Shown here piece after piece: positions 1 to 5,586 of a stretch of 8,897 nt of DNA. The translations under genes and the position numbers were made by a program. The notes beneath the pieces are model-generated. The model ran no database searches. It was given only the letters and a program-made list of their open reading frames with translations, and had not been told where the DNA came from. Position 1 is the stretch's first letter. Each line of letters opens with the position of its first letter. This DNA is from JBBQUN01 sp038212405. Its GTDB lineage: Bacteria; Actinomycetota; Acidimicrobiia; Acidimicrobiales; SZUA-35. The stretch lies in assembly GCA_038212405.1 (NCBI GenBank), contig JBBQUN010000199.1, positions 1 to 8,897 of the forward strand, written 5' to 3'.

Positions 1-186
1 CGACGATTCTGTGGCTCGTGTGGCTCGCCGATCGTTTCGGAGTTGATCGAGCCAGCCGGAATCCTGGCCGTCAAGGCTGGCACTCTCGATGATCGCTCGG
101 TGGTGCTGCCAACGGCCCAAGTCTTCACCGACCACAAGCAGGCATGGGTCGACATGGCTGACCTTCCGGCAAAGGCTCGTCAGTAG
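1..186 (+). CDS. GFA family (Mss4-like, glutathione-dependent formaldehyde-activating enzyme type) protein, C-terminal part
   Basis: Frame 1 is open from the window edge to TAG at 184-186 and encodes 61 residues. They begin with a Cys-Gly-Ser-Cys-Gly-Ser-Pro motif, then a stretch ending in Lys-Ala-Gly-Thr-Leu-Asp-Asp, then a tail with Gln-Val-Phe-Thr-Asp...Trp-Val...Leu-Pro. In the GFA family this C-x-x-C pair is the last half of the zinc site, the Gly-Thr-Leu-Asp segment follows it, and the tail contains a Trp and a final Pro. The match is therefore to the C-terminal half of a GFA domain. Most annotated members have no proven substrate, so formaldehyde-glutathione chemistry should not be assumed. 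The start and N-terminal cysteines lie outside the window. The stop codon directly abuts the stop of the convergent hydrolase gene, with no intergenic base. Confidence 0.8.
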   Translation, partial: RRFCGSCGSPIVSELIEPAGILAVKAGTLDDRSVVLPTAQVFTDHKQAWVDMADLPAKARQ

Positions 187-969
187 CTACTCCGAGACAA
201 TGAAGGCCGTCGTGCGGACGGGTGCTTCGCCGGTCAGGTGTTCGACCAGGAATGACACCGAGTGCACGAGTTCTTCCATTGGCACAGCCGGGTGGAGGCC
301 AGGGTTGGCGTGGAGCCGCTTGTCCTGGGTGGCCAGAGCATCGAAGAGGGCAAGGCATTCGGCACGGCTGAAGAGCTCGTCCTCGAGCTGCATGAGGAAG
401 CTCACCGGAATCGTGATGTTGGCGGCCGCTGCCTCGATGACCGGGCGATAGGTGTCGGGTCCGGTGATTCCCATCAGGCCGAGTACGGCGACCGAGATAC
501 GAGGTTCGGCTGCCACGAAGGGAGCGCCGTAGATCGTTCCCATCGAGAGGCCCCAGTAACCGACGCGACCATCGGCCAGTTCGGGGATCTGCCGAGCGGC
601 GTCGAGCGCCAACGTCCAGTCGGCCACCATGTCTTCGGCACTACCGGGTCGCCGCCACTCCGGCCAGAAGGCATCTCGGCCTCCATTCCCGCCCTGTCGA
701 CGCCCGTGCACAGGCCCGTCGATCGACAAGACCGCGACGCCATGGTCGGCCGTGAGACGCTTGGCCAGCCAGGGGATCGGCGGCTGATGGCGGTCGCCAG
801 ACGCGCCGTGACCGCAACACACCAACGCAGTGCCGGTGGTTGCGTCGGCCGGGAGCCACAGCACACCGGTGATCGGGCGATCGCCGCGATCGAGCGTGAA
901 CTCGATCGTTCGAGCACCGCTTGGCGTTGTCTGTTCGTCGACGATGTGATCGATCAGCGAAGGCGTCAT
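187..969 (-). CDS. alpha/beta hydrolase, dienelactone-hydrolase-like
   Basis: This 260-residue protein has the marks of an alpha/beta hydrolase fold. An oxyanion-region His-Gly motif (Gly53-His54-Gly55) follows the first strands. The nucleophile elbow is Gly-Leu-Ser-Met-Gly with Ser142. An acidic pair Glu196-Asp197 lies after a late strand and probably supplies the catalytic acid (Asp197). His226 in Pro-Gly-Leu-His is the likely general base. There is no signal peptide, so it should be a cytosolic esterase or related hydrolase; the substrate cannot be read from sequence. The ATG start at 967-969 is 25 nt downstream of the stop of the DUF427 gene on the same strand, so the two are probably cotranscribed. 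I see no strong Shine-Dalgarno before the start. The stop TAG is flush against the stop of the converging GFA gene, so transcription of the two must run into each other. Confidence 0.85.
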   Translation of the reverse strand: MTPSLIDHIVDEQTTPSGARTIEFTLDRGDRPITGVLWLPADATTGTALVCCGHGASGDRHQPPIPWLAKRLTADHGVAVLSIDGPVHGRRQGGNGGRDAFWPEWRRPGSAEDMVADWTLALDAARQIPELADGRVGYWGLSMGTIYGAPFVAAEPRISVAVLGLMGITGPDTYRPVIEAAAANITIPVSFLMQLEDELFSRAECLALFDALATQDKRLHANPGLHPAVPMEELVHSVSFLVEHLTGEAPVRTTAFIVSE

Positions 970-994
970 GGACTGGGTCTACCACGTCGCCCGC

Positions 995-1561
995 TCACCA
1001 GCCCGACGTTCCCGGCTCACCCTTGAACGGGCCGACCACGTCGTTGGTGATCCAACCACCGTAGAACCCGCCCGCTTGAGGCCGAACGACTTCCCCGTCG
1101 ACGGTGCACTGCACCAGACCTGGATAGAACGAGATCCATCCGGCGTAGTCAGCGAACTCTGCGTACGGCTTCGGGTAGCGCCAGCCAACCGCCACGGTGG
1201 TGCCAGCGATGGCAACGTATTCGGCGCTCCCTTTCCATTCGCAATGCGAGGCGCCAGGAGCGGTCACCAGTCTCTCGGACAACACCGCTTCTGGTGGCAG
1301 GTAGAACGACGGCGGATGCGACGTTTCGAGTACCCGTATCGAACCGTTGGTGCTGGCCAGAACGCCCAACGAATCGCAAACCTCGATGGTCCGATGATCG
1401 GCTACCACCGCCGGTGGCCGGGGGTAGTCCCACACCGACTCCTGCCCGGGTCCAGGTTCAGCGGCGAACGGTGGGCGATGCACCCCGCGGTGCTGCCACC
1501 CCTCGCGTGCTTGTTGGACCCAGCGCGGCTTCTCGGTACTCACCTGTTTCACGTTAGTCAT
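995..1561 (-). CDS. DUF427 domain-containing protein
   Basis: This 188-residue protein is recognisable as DUF427 by its order of motifs: Gly-Gln-Glu-Ser-Val-Trp-Asp-Tyr-Pro-Arg-Pro-Pro (about 39-50), Leu-Glu-Thr-Ser-His-Pro-Pro with Tyr-Leu-Pro-Pro (78-90), Ser-His-Cys-Glu-Trp-Lys-Gly (105-111), a Trp-Arg-Tyr-Pro and Ala-Gly-Trp-Ile-Ser-Phe-Tyr-Pro-Gly segment (127-148), and the C-terminal Gly-Gly-Phe-Tyr-Gly-Gly-Trp...Val-Gly-Pro-Phe-Lys-Gly block (164-181). Length is normal for the variant with an N-terminal Arg-Trp-Val extension. The biochemical role of the family is unknown to me. It is the first gene of a two-gene - strand operon with the hydrolase. ATG at 1559-1561 is chosen as the longest start. 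GTG codons at residues 4 and 7 are alternatives, because conserved sequence begins only at about residue 13 and no good Shine-Dalgarno precedes the ATG. Confidence 0.85.
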   Translation of the reverse strand: MTNVKQVSTEKPRWVQQAREGWQHRGVHRPPFAAEPGPGQESVWDYPRPPAVVADHRTIEVCDSLGVLASTNGSIRVLETSHPPSFYLPPEAVLSERLVTAPGASHCEWKGSAEYVAIAGTTVAVGWRYPKPYAEFADYAGWISFYPGLVQCTVDGEVVRPQAGGFYGGWITNDVVGPFKGEPGTSGW

Positions 1562-1571
1562 GGGACGTGCG

Positions 1572-1593
1572 CCGCAGCCCTACCGGGCTACGG
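1572..1593. promoter_or_regulatory. inverted repeat in divergent intergenic region, operator or hairpin candidate
   Basis: CCGCAGCCC (1572-1580) and GGGCTACGG (1585-1593) form 9-bp arms around TACC, with 8 of 9 positions complementary. The element lies 11 bp upstream of the DUF427 start codon and directly before the tandem repeats that precede the sulfatase gene. A possible actinobacterial -10 box for the sulfatase, TACGGT (1589-1594), overlaps the right arm. I could not find a convincing -35 partner. A protein bound here could control both divergent genes. It could equally be a simple hairpin in the DUF427 leader. The symmetry is seen directly; regulation is inferred. Confidence 0.4.
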
Positions 1594-1600
1594 TTCGATT

Positions 1601-1680
1601 CGCTGACCACCCTGCTCGCTGACCACCCTGCTCGCTGACCACCCTGCTCGCTGACCACCCTGCTCGCTGACCACCCTGCT
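1601..1680. repeat. five perfect tandem copies of a 16-bp unit
   Basis: The unit CGCTGACCACCCTGCT occurs at 1601, 1617, 1633, 1649 and 1665 with no mismatch, filling 80 bp. The next two bases (CG) begin a sixth unit before the sequence breaks into the sulfatase ribosome binding site. The unit has no internal symmetry and is not a multiple of three. On the + strand each copy carries TGA, and the 16-nt period places it in all three frames across the array. If the TACGGT box at 1589-1594 is the sulfatase -10, the array would be transcribed as a cytosine-rich 5' leader. Perfect identity suggests recent expansion and likely copy-number variation. Confidence 0.97.
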
Positions 1681-1681
1681 C

Positions 1682-1686
1682 GGAGG
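1682..1686 (+). promoter_or_regulatory. strong ribosome binding site of the first sulfatase
   Basis: GGAGG sits 9 nt before the ATG at 1696, directly after the last tandem repeat copy. It supports that start codon, which is also where homology to sulfatases begins. Confidence 0.75.
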
Positions 1687-1695
1687 AGCACCCCA

Positions 1696-3129
1696 ATGGC
1701 ACCCAACATCGTTCTCATCAATTGCGATGACCTCGGCTACGGCGACCTCGGTTGCTACGGGTCAACGGTGCATGACACGCCGGCGCTCGATGCGCTGGCA
1801 GCCGAAGGGGCAAGGCTGACCGACTTCTACATGGCCTCACCGGTGTGCTCACCGTCGAGAGCGGCCATGCTCACCGGCAGCTATCCGTTGCGCATCGGCT
1901 TCGGCGGGGCGCCGATGCAACACATGCGGGTGCTGTTTCCGGGTCAGGGGGTTGGCCTCGATCCTGACGAAATCACCATGGCAACGATGCTCAAGAGTGC
2001 GGGCTACGACACGCTCGCTGTCGGCAAATGGCACTGCGGTGATCAGCCCGACTTCCTCCCAGGGAACCACGGCTTCGATGACTGGTTCGGACTCCCGTAC
2101 AGCAACGACATGGGCCGTCAGGCGTTGGCCGAAGGGCAACCGACACTGGCCGAACTCAACGAACGCATTCGCGCTGCCGGCATCGATTTCGAGTTGCAGT
2201 GGCCGCCGCTCCCTCTGATGGACGGTGGCGAGGTACTCGAGTGTCAGCCCGACCAGGCATCGCTCACCGGTCGATACGTCGAGCGTTGTGTGCAGTTCCT
2301 CCGCGAGGAACGTGAGGCTCCGTTCTTCTTGTACCTCGCGCACATGTACGTGCACTTGCCGATCTACGTCGAGGAGCACTTCCACGAGCAGTCGCGCAAC
2401 GGCGCCTACGGGGCTGCTGTGGCGAGCATCGATTGGGCGACCAAGGTGATCGTCGACGAACTCGAACAACTCGGGTTGGCAGAGAACACCTTGGTCATCT
2501 TCACCAGCGACAACGGCGCACTGGCTCCAGGAGCAGACGGGAGTGGGAGCAACCTGCCGCTACGGGCATCGAAGGGGACCACATGGGAGGGTGGCCAGCG
2601 GGTGCCATGCATCATGAGGTTGCCGGGGCGGATCCCCGCCGGTGCCGTCGTGACCGAGATGGCAACGGCAATGGATCTGCTGCCAACGTTCGCCAACCTC
2701 TGTGGGGTCGAAGCACCGAGCGATCGTGTCATCGACGGCAACGACATCAGCGCGCTTCTCGGACTCGGTGGACAAGCACCGGCATCGGACCGACCGTTCT
2801 TCTACATTGGCGGCGCCAACATCGAAGCGGTCCGAGTCGGTCGCTGGAAGCTGCATATCCGCAAAGGCGGCACTGCGCTCTGCGAGCTCTATGACCTCCA
2901 TGCCGACATCGGTGAAGCGAACGATGTTGCCGGGGCACATCCCGACGTCGTTGCTGCGCTTCTTCTTCGCGTCGATGCGGCGCGGGTCGATCTGGGTGAC
3001 GAGGCATCGGGCATCACCGGTGCCGGAACACGCCCAATCGGCAGGGTCGACAACCCGGTGCCATTGACCTCTGCCGACCCCAACGATCCGGCAACGATGG
3101 CCGAGTATGACCTGCCCTATCGCGGTTGA
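1696..3129 (+). CDS. type I sulfatase, arylsulfatase A / GALNS-like
   Basis: This 477-residue protein is a formylglycine-dependent sulfatase (alkaline phosphatase superfamily). It starts with Asn-Ile-Val-Leu-Ile-Asn-Cys-Asp-Asp-Leu-Gly-Tyr-Gly-Asp, giving metal ligands Asp11 and Asp12. The signature Cys-Ser-Pro-Ser-Arg-Ala-Ala-Met-Leu-Thr-Gly begins at Cys51, the residue converted to formylglycine. Gly-Lys-Trp-His follows (Lys111, His113), then His216 and His220 in a His-Met-Tyr-Val-His motif, Ser-Asp-Asn-Gly (Asp272, Asn273) and Lys293 in Ser-Lys-Gly-Thr-Thr-Trp-Glu-Gly-Gly. The Gly-Leu-Pro-Tyr-Ser-Asn-Asp-Met stretch resembles the arylsulfatase A branch. It should hydrolyse a sulfate ester; the substrate is unknown. 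There is no signal peptide, so it appears cytosolic, and a formylglycine-generating enzyme must be encoded elsewhere. The stop codon is embedded in the probable promoter of the next gene. Confidence 0.95.
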   Translation: MAPNIVLINCDDLGYGDLGCYGSTVHDTPALDALAAEGARLTDFYMASPVCSPSRAAMLTGSYPLRIGFGGAPMQHMRVLFPGQGVGLDPDEITMATMLKSAGYDTLAVGKWHCGDQPDFLPGNHGFDDWFGLPYSNDMGRQALAEGQPTLAELNERIRAAGIDFELQWPPLPLMDGGEVLECQPDQASLTGRYVERCVQFLREEREAPFFLYLAHMYVHLPIYVEEHFHEQSRNGAYGAAVASIDWATKVIVDELEQLGLAENTLVIFTSDNGALAPGADGSGSNLPLRASKGTTWEGGQRVPCIMRLPGRIPAGAVVTEMATAMDLLPTFANLCGVEAPSDRVIDGNDISALLGLGGQAPASDRPFFYIGGANIEAVRVGRWKLHIRKGGTALCELYDLHADIGEANDVAGAHPDVVAALLLRVDAARVDLGDEASGITGAGTRPIGRVDNPVPLTSADPNDPATMAEYDLPYRG

Positions 3130-3161
3130 CCTCGTTGTCGAGGTCCCCCACACTGTCGCCA
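3126..3161 (+). promoter_or_regulatory. probable leaderless promoter of the dehydrogenase gene
   Basis: TTGACC (3126-3131) matches the -35 consensus at five of six positions. A 17-bp spacer (3132-3148) follows, then CACACT (3149-3154) as a weak -10 with the key A at position 2 and T at position 6. Seven bases downstream of that box is the A of ATG at 3161, so a transcript starting there would have no 5' leader. There is no well-placed Shine-Dalgarno before 3161, which fits leaderless translation, common in actinobacteria. The -35 box overlaps the sulfatase stop codon TGA (3127-3129). The element is inferred from pattern and spacing only. Confidence 0.5.
3128..3145. promoter_or_regulatory. perfect 7-bp palindrome inside the dehydrogenase promoter, operator candidate
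   Basis: GACCTCG (3128-3134), TTGT, CGAGGTC (3139-3145) is a perfect inverted repeat with a 4-bp centre. It begins within the -35 hexamer and fills most of the spacer up to the presumed -10, a position where a bound repressor would exclude RNA polymerase. As RNA on the sulfatase transcript it could also fold as a 7-bp hairpin directly at the stop codon, but there is no T-run after it, so an intrinsic terminator is unlikely. Confidence 0.45.
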
Positions 3162-4150
3162 TGCGAGCAGCCCAAGTCATGGCGCAGAACGACATTCATT
3201 GCGTCGAAGCACCCATGCCCGAACCACGAGCAGGCCAGATCCTGGTCAAGACCGACGCCGCCTCGATCTGCGGGTCTGACCTGCATGTGCTGTGTCATGG
3301 GGTCGCCATGCCACCGCTGCCGTGCGAATACGGATTCCCCGGCCACGAGGCGATTGGTGAAGTCGTCGAAGCGACGAGGGGCAGCAGCGAAGCCGAACAC
3401 TTGCCCGTCGGCACCAAGGTGCTGTGCTTCCCGCCTGCGTCGATCGCCACCTGTTTCGCCGATTACCAAGCCATCGATATTGCGCATGTTCTGCCCCTTC
3501 CATCATGCGACGTCGCACCGGCGGAACTGTTGATGGCCCAGCAGTTGGGCACGGTCATCTTCGCGGCCAAGCAATGGTCGGTCGATGTGGCTGGCAAGTC
3601 GGTTCTGGTCATCGGGCAGGGCTCGGCTGGTCTGCTGTGGACTTGGTGGCTCCGTCATTGCGGGGCGGCGTCAGTGATCGCAACCGATCCTTGCGAGCCC
3701 CGACGAGTGGCGTCAGCGCACTTCGGCGTCGACACGGTGCTCGATCCTCATTCGGTCGATGTCGAGTCTGCTGTGCGAGACCTCACCGGCGAAGGCCCCG
3801 ATCTCGTGGTCGAAGCGGTTGGCAGCCGCCAAACGGTGAACGACTCGGTGAATCTGGTTCGCCCCGAAGGCAACCTGATGTGGTTCGGTTTACCTGACTC
3901 CGACAGCGCCGTCTCATTCGAGTTCTCGAAGTTCTTCCGCAAGCGCCTTCGTGCCATCAGCACCTTTGGTGCGCAGAACGAACCGTCGGCAACGTCGTTC
4001 CAGCTGGCGCTCGACCTGATCTCGTCGGGCACGATCGATGTCTCGCCACTTCCGTCGCAGTCGTTCTCCATCGAGTCGATCGACGTCGCGGTCGCCGCGG
4101 CCAACAATCCGATGGTGAGCGGCGCACTCAAGGTGAGCGTCACCTTCTGA
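3161..4150 (+). CDS. medium-chain dehydrogenase/reductase, zinc alcohol dehydrogenase-like
   Basis: This 329-residue protein belongs to the medium-chain dehydrogenase superfamily (COG1063-like). Its N-terminal GroES-like domain has Cys37-Gly-Ser-Asp-Leu-His and Gly-His62-Glu63, the usual first catalytic zinc ligands. The Rossmann domain shows Val-Leu-Val-Ile-Gly-Gln-Gly-Ser-Ala-Gly (148-157), and an Asp after the second strand (Ile-Ala-Thr-Asp-Pro) suggests NAD(H) rather than NADP(H). The four-cysteine structural zinc lobe is absent. The usual Glu-Pro-Leu region is replaced by Leu-Met-Ala-Gln-Gln-Leu, so the last zinc ligand is unclear. It probably oxidises an alcohol to an aldehyde or ketone. 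ATG 3161 (Met-Arg-Ala-Ala-Gln) is chosen because family homology begins there and the promoter points to it. An in-frame ATG at 3107 would overlap the sulfatase by 23 nt and add 18 unconserved residues. Confidence 0.9.
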   Translation: MRAAQVMAQNDIHCVEAPMPEPRAGQILVKTDAASICGSDLHVLCHGVAMPPLPCEYGFPGHEAIGEVVEATRGSSEAEHLPVGTKVLCFPPASIATCFADYQAIDIAHVLPLPSCDVAPAELLMAQQLGTVIFAAKQWSVDVAGKSVLVIGQGSAGLLWTWWLRHCGAASVIATDPCEPRRVASAHFGVDTVLDPHSVDVESAVRDLTGEGPDLVVEAVGSRQTVNDSVNLVRPEGNLMWFGLPDSDSAVSFEFSKFFRKRLRAISTFGAQNEPSATSFQLALDLISSGTIDVSPLPSQSFSIESIDVAVAAANNPMVSGALKVSVTF

Positions 4151-4155
4151 GATTC

Positions 4156-4182
4156 GCACTTGTGCAAAGGATGCGTTGCATC
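4156..4182. terminator. two short hairpins between convergent genes, weak terminator candidate
   Basis: The 45-bp gap between the convergent stops holds GCAC-TT-GTGC (4156-4165) and GATGC-GTT-GCATC (4170-4182). Both stems are only 4-5 bp and neither is followed by a T-run on either strand. They are the only structure visible where two transcripts must end. I regard this as a weak candidate. Confidence 0.2.
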
Positions 4183-4195
4183 GCTGAGCCCGTCG

Positions 4196-5446
4196 TCAAG
4201 CGCAGGGGGTAGCGGCCATCGCTTCGGCGGCGATGTCGACTGTTGCGTCGATGTCTGCTTCGGTGTGAGCGGCGCTGAGATTCCAGTTCAGCATCGGGTG
4301 GAGGAGGGCTCCTCTCCCTGCGGCCTCGCGTGAGAAGCGTCGACCAATCGTTCGGTCGGCGTCGTCGAGGAAGATCAGGGTCGGCATGGTTGGTGGACCG
4401 GTGTAGGAGATGGCGTGGCCGGCCTCCGCGGCGGCTTCGATGATGCCCGTTCGGAGTCGCTTGCCCATCTCGGTCATGTGGGCGAAGGCCGCATCACGGT
4501 CATAGATCGCAAGCGTGGCCATCGCCGCGTGCATGGCGGATGCTTCGAACATGTAGGTGGAGGTGTACAAGATCTTGCGAGCCGCTCGACGCAGATCATC
4601 ACGGCCCAGCAGCGCAGAGATGGCGTGACCGTTACCAAGACCCTTGCCCATCGCCAAGAGGTCAGGCGTGATGCCGAGCACATGGTGCGAGCCGTCAGGG
4701 TGAAGGCGAAATCCATGCCGCACGTCGTCGAGAACGACGAGCACGCCGTGGTCCTGGCGGACCTTTTCGATCGCAGCGATGAACGCAGCGTTCGCGGCCA
4801 CGGTGGCAACTCCCGGGTTCTGGTCGAGGGGATTCAACAGTACGGCGGCACTGTCGTTGCCGGCAGTCTTGGCGTGATCGAGGAGAGCCTGCGGATCGTT
4901 CCACGGGAGCCGATCGAGACGATCGGTGGACCCGGTGAGCGGCCCAGGCGGGGGAGCGCTCGCGAACTCGGGGTCGTTGCCGTGGTAGGCAGAGGTGAAG
5001 GCGATGACCCGATTGCGTTGGGTGTGTTGGCGAGCAACCCGAACTCCGAGGCTGACGACCTCGGAACCGTTCTTCGAGACGACGCCCCACGCCATTGGTG
5101 GGAACCGATCAACGAGACGCTCGATGATTTCGACGAGTGCAGGTGGGAACATGCTGGCCGTGGTGAGCGTGGTGCGTTGCTTCGTCGCAGCAGCTTCGAC
5201 TTCGGGATGGCGATACCCCAGGAGGTTTGGGCCGTTGGCAGCCAGGTAGTCGATGTAGGAACGACCGTCGGCGTCGATGACCCGGCAACCTTCGGCCGCG
5301 GCAATGAAACCGGGGATCACGCCTCGCCCCGCCAAGTCGGCGCTTCTGGTCAGGTAGATCCCGCCGCCGGGCAAGACCCGGTCAGCGCGTTCCCACAGCT
5401 CGGTGCCAATTGGACCGTCGATTGGATCATCGATCGTGAATCGCAT
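4196..5446 (-). CDS. class III pyridoxal-phosphate aminotransferase, HemL/glutamate-1-semialdehyde aminomutase-like
   Basis: This 416-residue protein follows the class III aminotransferase fold. It has Gly-Arg-Ser-Tyr-Ile-Asp-Tyr (61-67), Asn-Leu-Leu-Gly-Tyr-Arg-His-Pro (74-81), Lys-Asn-Gly-Ser-Glu (125-129, phosphate-site loop), Tyr-His-Gly (154-156), Leu-Asp-Asp-Val-Arg-His-Gly-Phe-Arg (239-247, Asp240 facing the pyridine nitrogen) and Lys268 in Met-Gly-Lys-Gly-Leu-Gly-Asn-Gly as the Schiff-base lysine. Length fits the HemL-like branch. Several usually conserved spots differ: Asp-Glu-Val-x-Thr-Gly is Asp-Asp-Val-Arg-His-Gly, and the usual Glu-Pro after the strand near 205 is Asn-Pro. A housekeeping tetrapyrrole role is therefore unlikely. 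It probably transaminates or isomerises a catabolic or specialised substrate. The gene is divergent from the P450 and convergent with the dehydrogenase. Confidence 0.88.
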   Translation of the reverse strand: MRFTIDDPIDGPIGTELWERADRVLPGGGIYLTRSADLAGRGVIPGFIAAAEGCRVIDADGRSYIDYLAANGPNLLGYRHPEVEAAATKQRTTLTTASMFPPALVEIIERLVDRFPPMAWGVVSKNGSEVVSLGVRVARQHTQRNRVIAFTSAYHGNDPEFASAPPPGPLTGSTDRLDRLPWNDPQALLDHAKTAGNDSAAVLLNPLDQNPGVATVAANAAFIAAIEKVRQDHGVLVVLDDVRHGFRLHPDGSHHVLGITPDLLAMGKGLGNGHAISALLGRDDLRRAARKILYTSTYMFEASAMHAAMATLAIYDRDAAFAHMTEMGKRLRTGIIEAAAEAGHAISYTGPPTMPTLIFLDDADRTIGRRFSREAAGRGALLHPMLNWNLSAAHTEADIDATVDIAAEAMAATPCA

Positions 5447-5481
5447 TGCTCACCATCGCGCTCGTTGGAGTCGGGAGGCAA
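5447..5481 (-). promoter_or_regulatory. possible promoter of the aminotransferase gene
   Basis: On the - strand TTGCCT (complement of 5476-5481), an 18-bp spacer and GATGGT (complement of 5452-5457) end 5 nt before the ATG at 5446. This would give a near-leaderless transcript like that proposed for the dehydrogenase. The -35 matches consensus at four of six positions and the -10 only at its A and T, so the support is modest. Confidence 0.3.
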
Positions 5482-5505
5482 TTCCCTCGTCGAAGCGGGC
5501 TTTGC

Positions 5506-5511
5506 TAGGTT
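5506..5511 (+). promoter_or_regulatory. possible -10 box for the P450-sulfatase operon
   Basis: TAGGTT (5506-5511) fits the actinobacterial TANNNT -10 pattern in the 140-bp divergent gap. The upstream TTCCCT (5482-5487, 18-bp spacing) is a poor -35. Transcription from here would give a leader of about 70 nt to the GTG at 5587. Confidence 0.3.
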
Positions 5512-5552
5512 GATGCGGCCCAACGGACGATGCGCAAAGAACAAGCGCTGGT

Positions 5553-5582
5553 GACGAAGCTAGGAACGACGAAGCAAGGAAC
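5553..5582. repeat. 15-bp tandem duplication carrying the P450 ribosome binding site
   Basis: GACGAAGCTAGGAAC (5553-5567) is followed directly by GACGAAGCAAGGAAC (5568-5582), identical at 14 of 15 bases. The second copy provides AAGGA (5576-5580), 6 nt before the GTG at 5587. The first copy carries the equivalent TAGGA 15 nt further upstream. Had translation begun at ATG 5530, the repeat would encode two copies of Thr-Lys-x-Gly-Thr. Confidence 0.85.
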
Positions 5583-5586
5583 AAGA

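Noticed and set aside
262..1026. A 254-residue open frame on the + strand opposite the hydrolase.
   Set aside because: The - strand frame has a full alpha/beta hydrolase motif set; the + strand frame has none.
1601..1680. The tandem array as a CRISPR or as a coding repeat.
   Set aside because: Copies are 16 bp with no spacers, so it is not CRISPR. The period is not a multiple of three, TGA occurs in every copy on the + strand, and no start codon lies in the unit on that strand.
3128..3145. Intrinsic terminator at the end of the first sulfatase.
   Set aside because: The stem is only 7 bp and is followed by a run of C rather than T. Its place within a -35/-10 pair fits an operator better.
3107..3160. 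Upstream in-frame ATG as the dehydrogenase start.
   Set aside because: The 18 added residues are not family-like, the overlap with the sulfatase would be 23 nt, and the promoter pattern points to 3161.
4415..5554. A 379-residue open frame on the + strand opposite the aminotransferase.
   Set aside because: It is antisense to a complete aminotransferase and its translation has no family likeness; it is rich in Arg, Gly and Asp as expected of a shadow frame.
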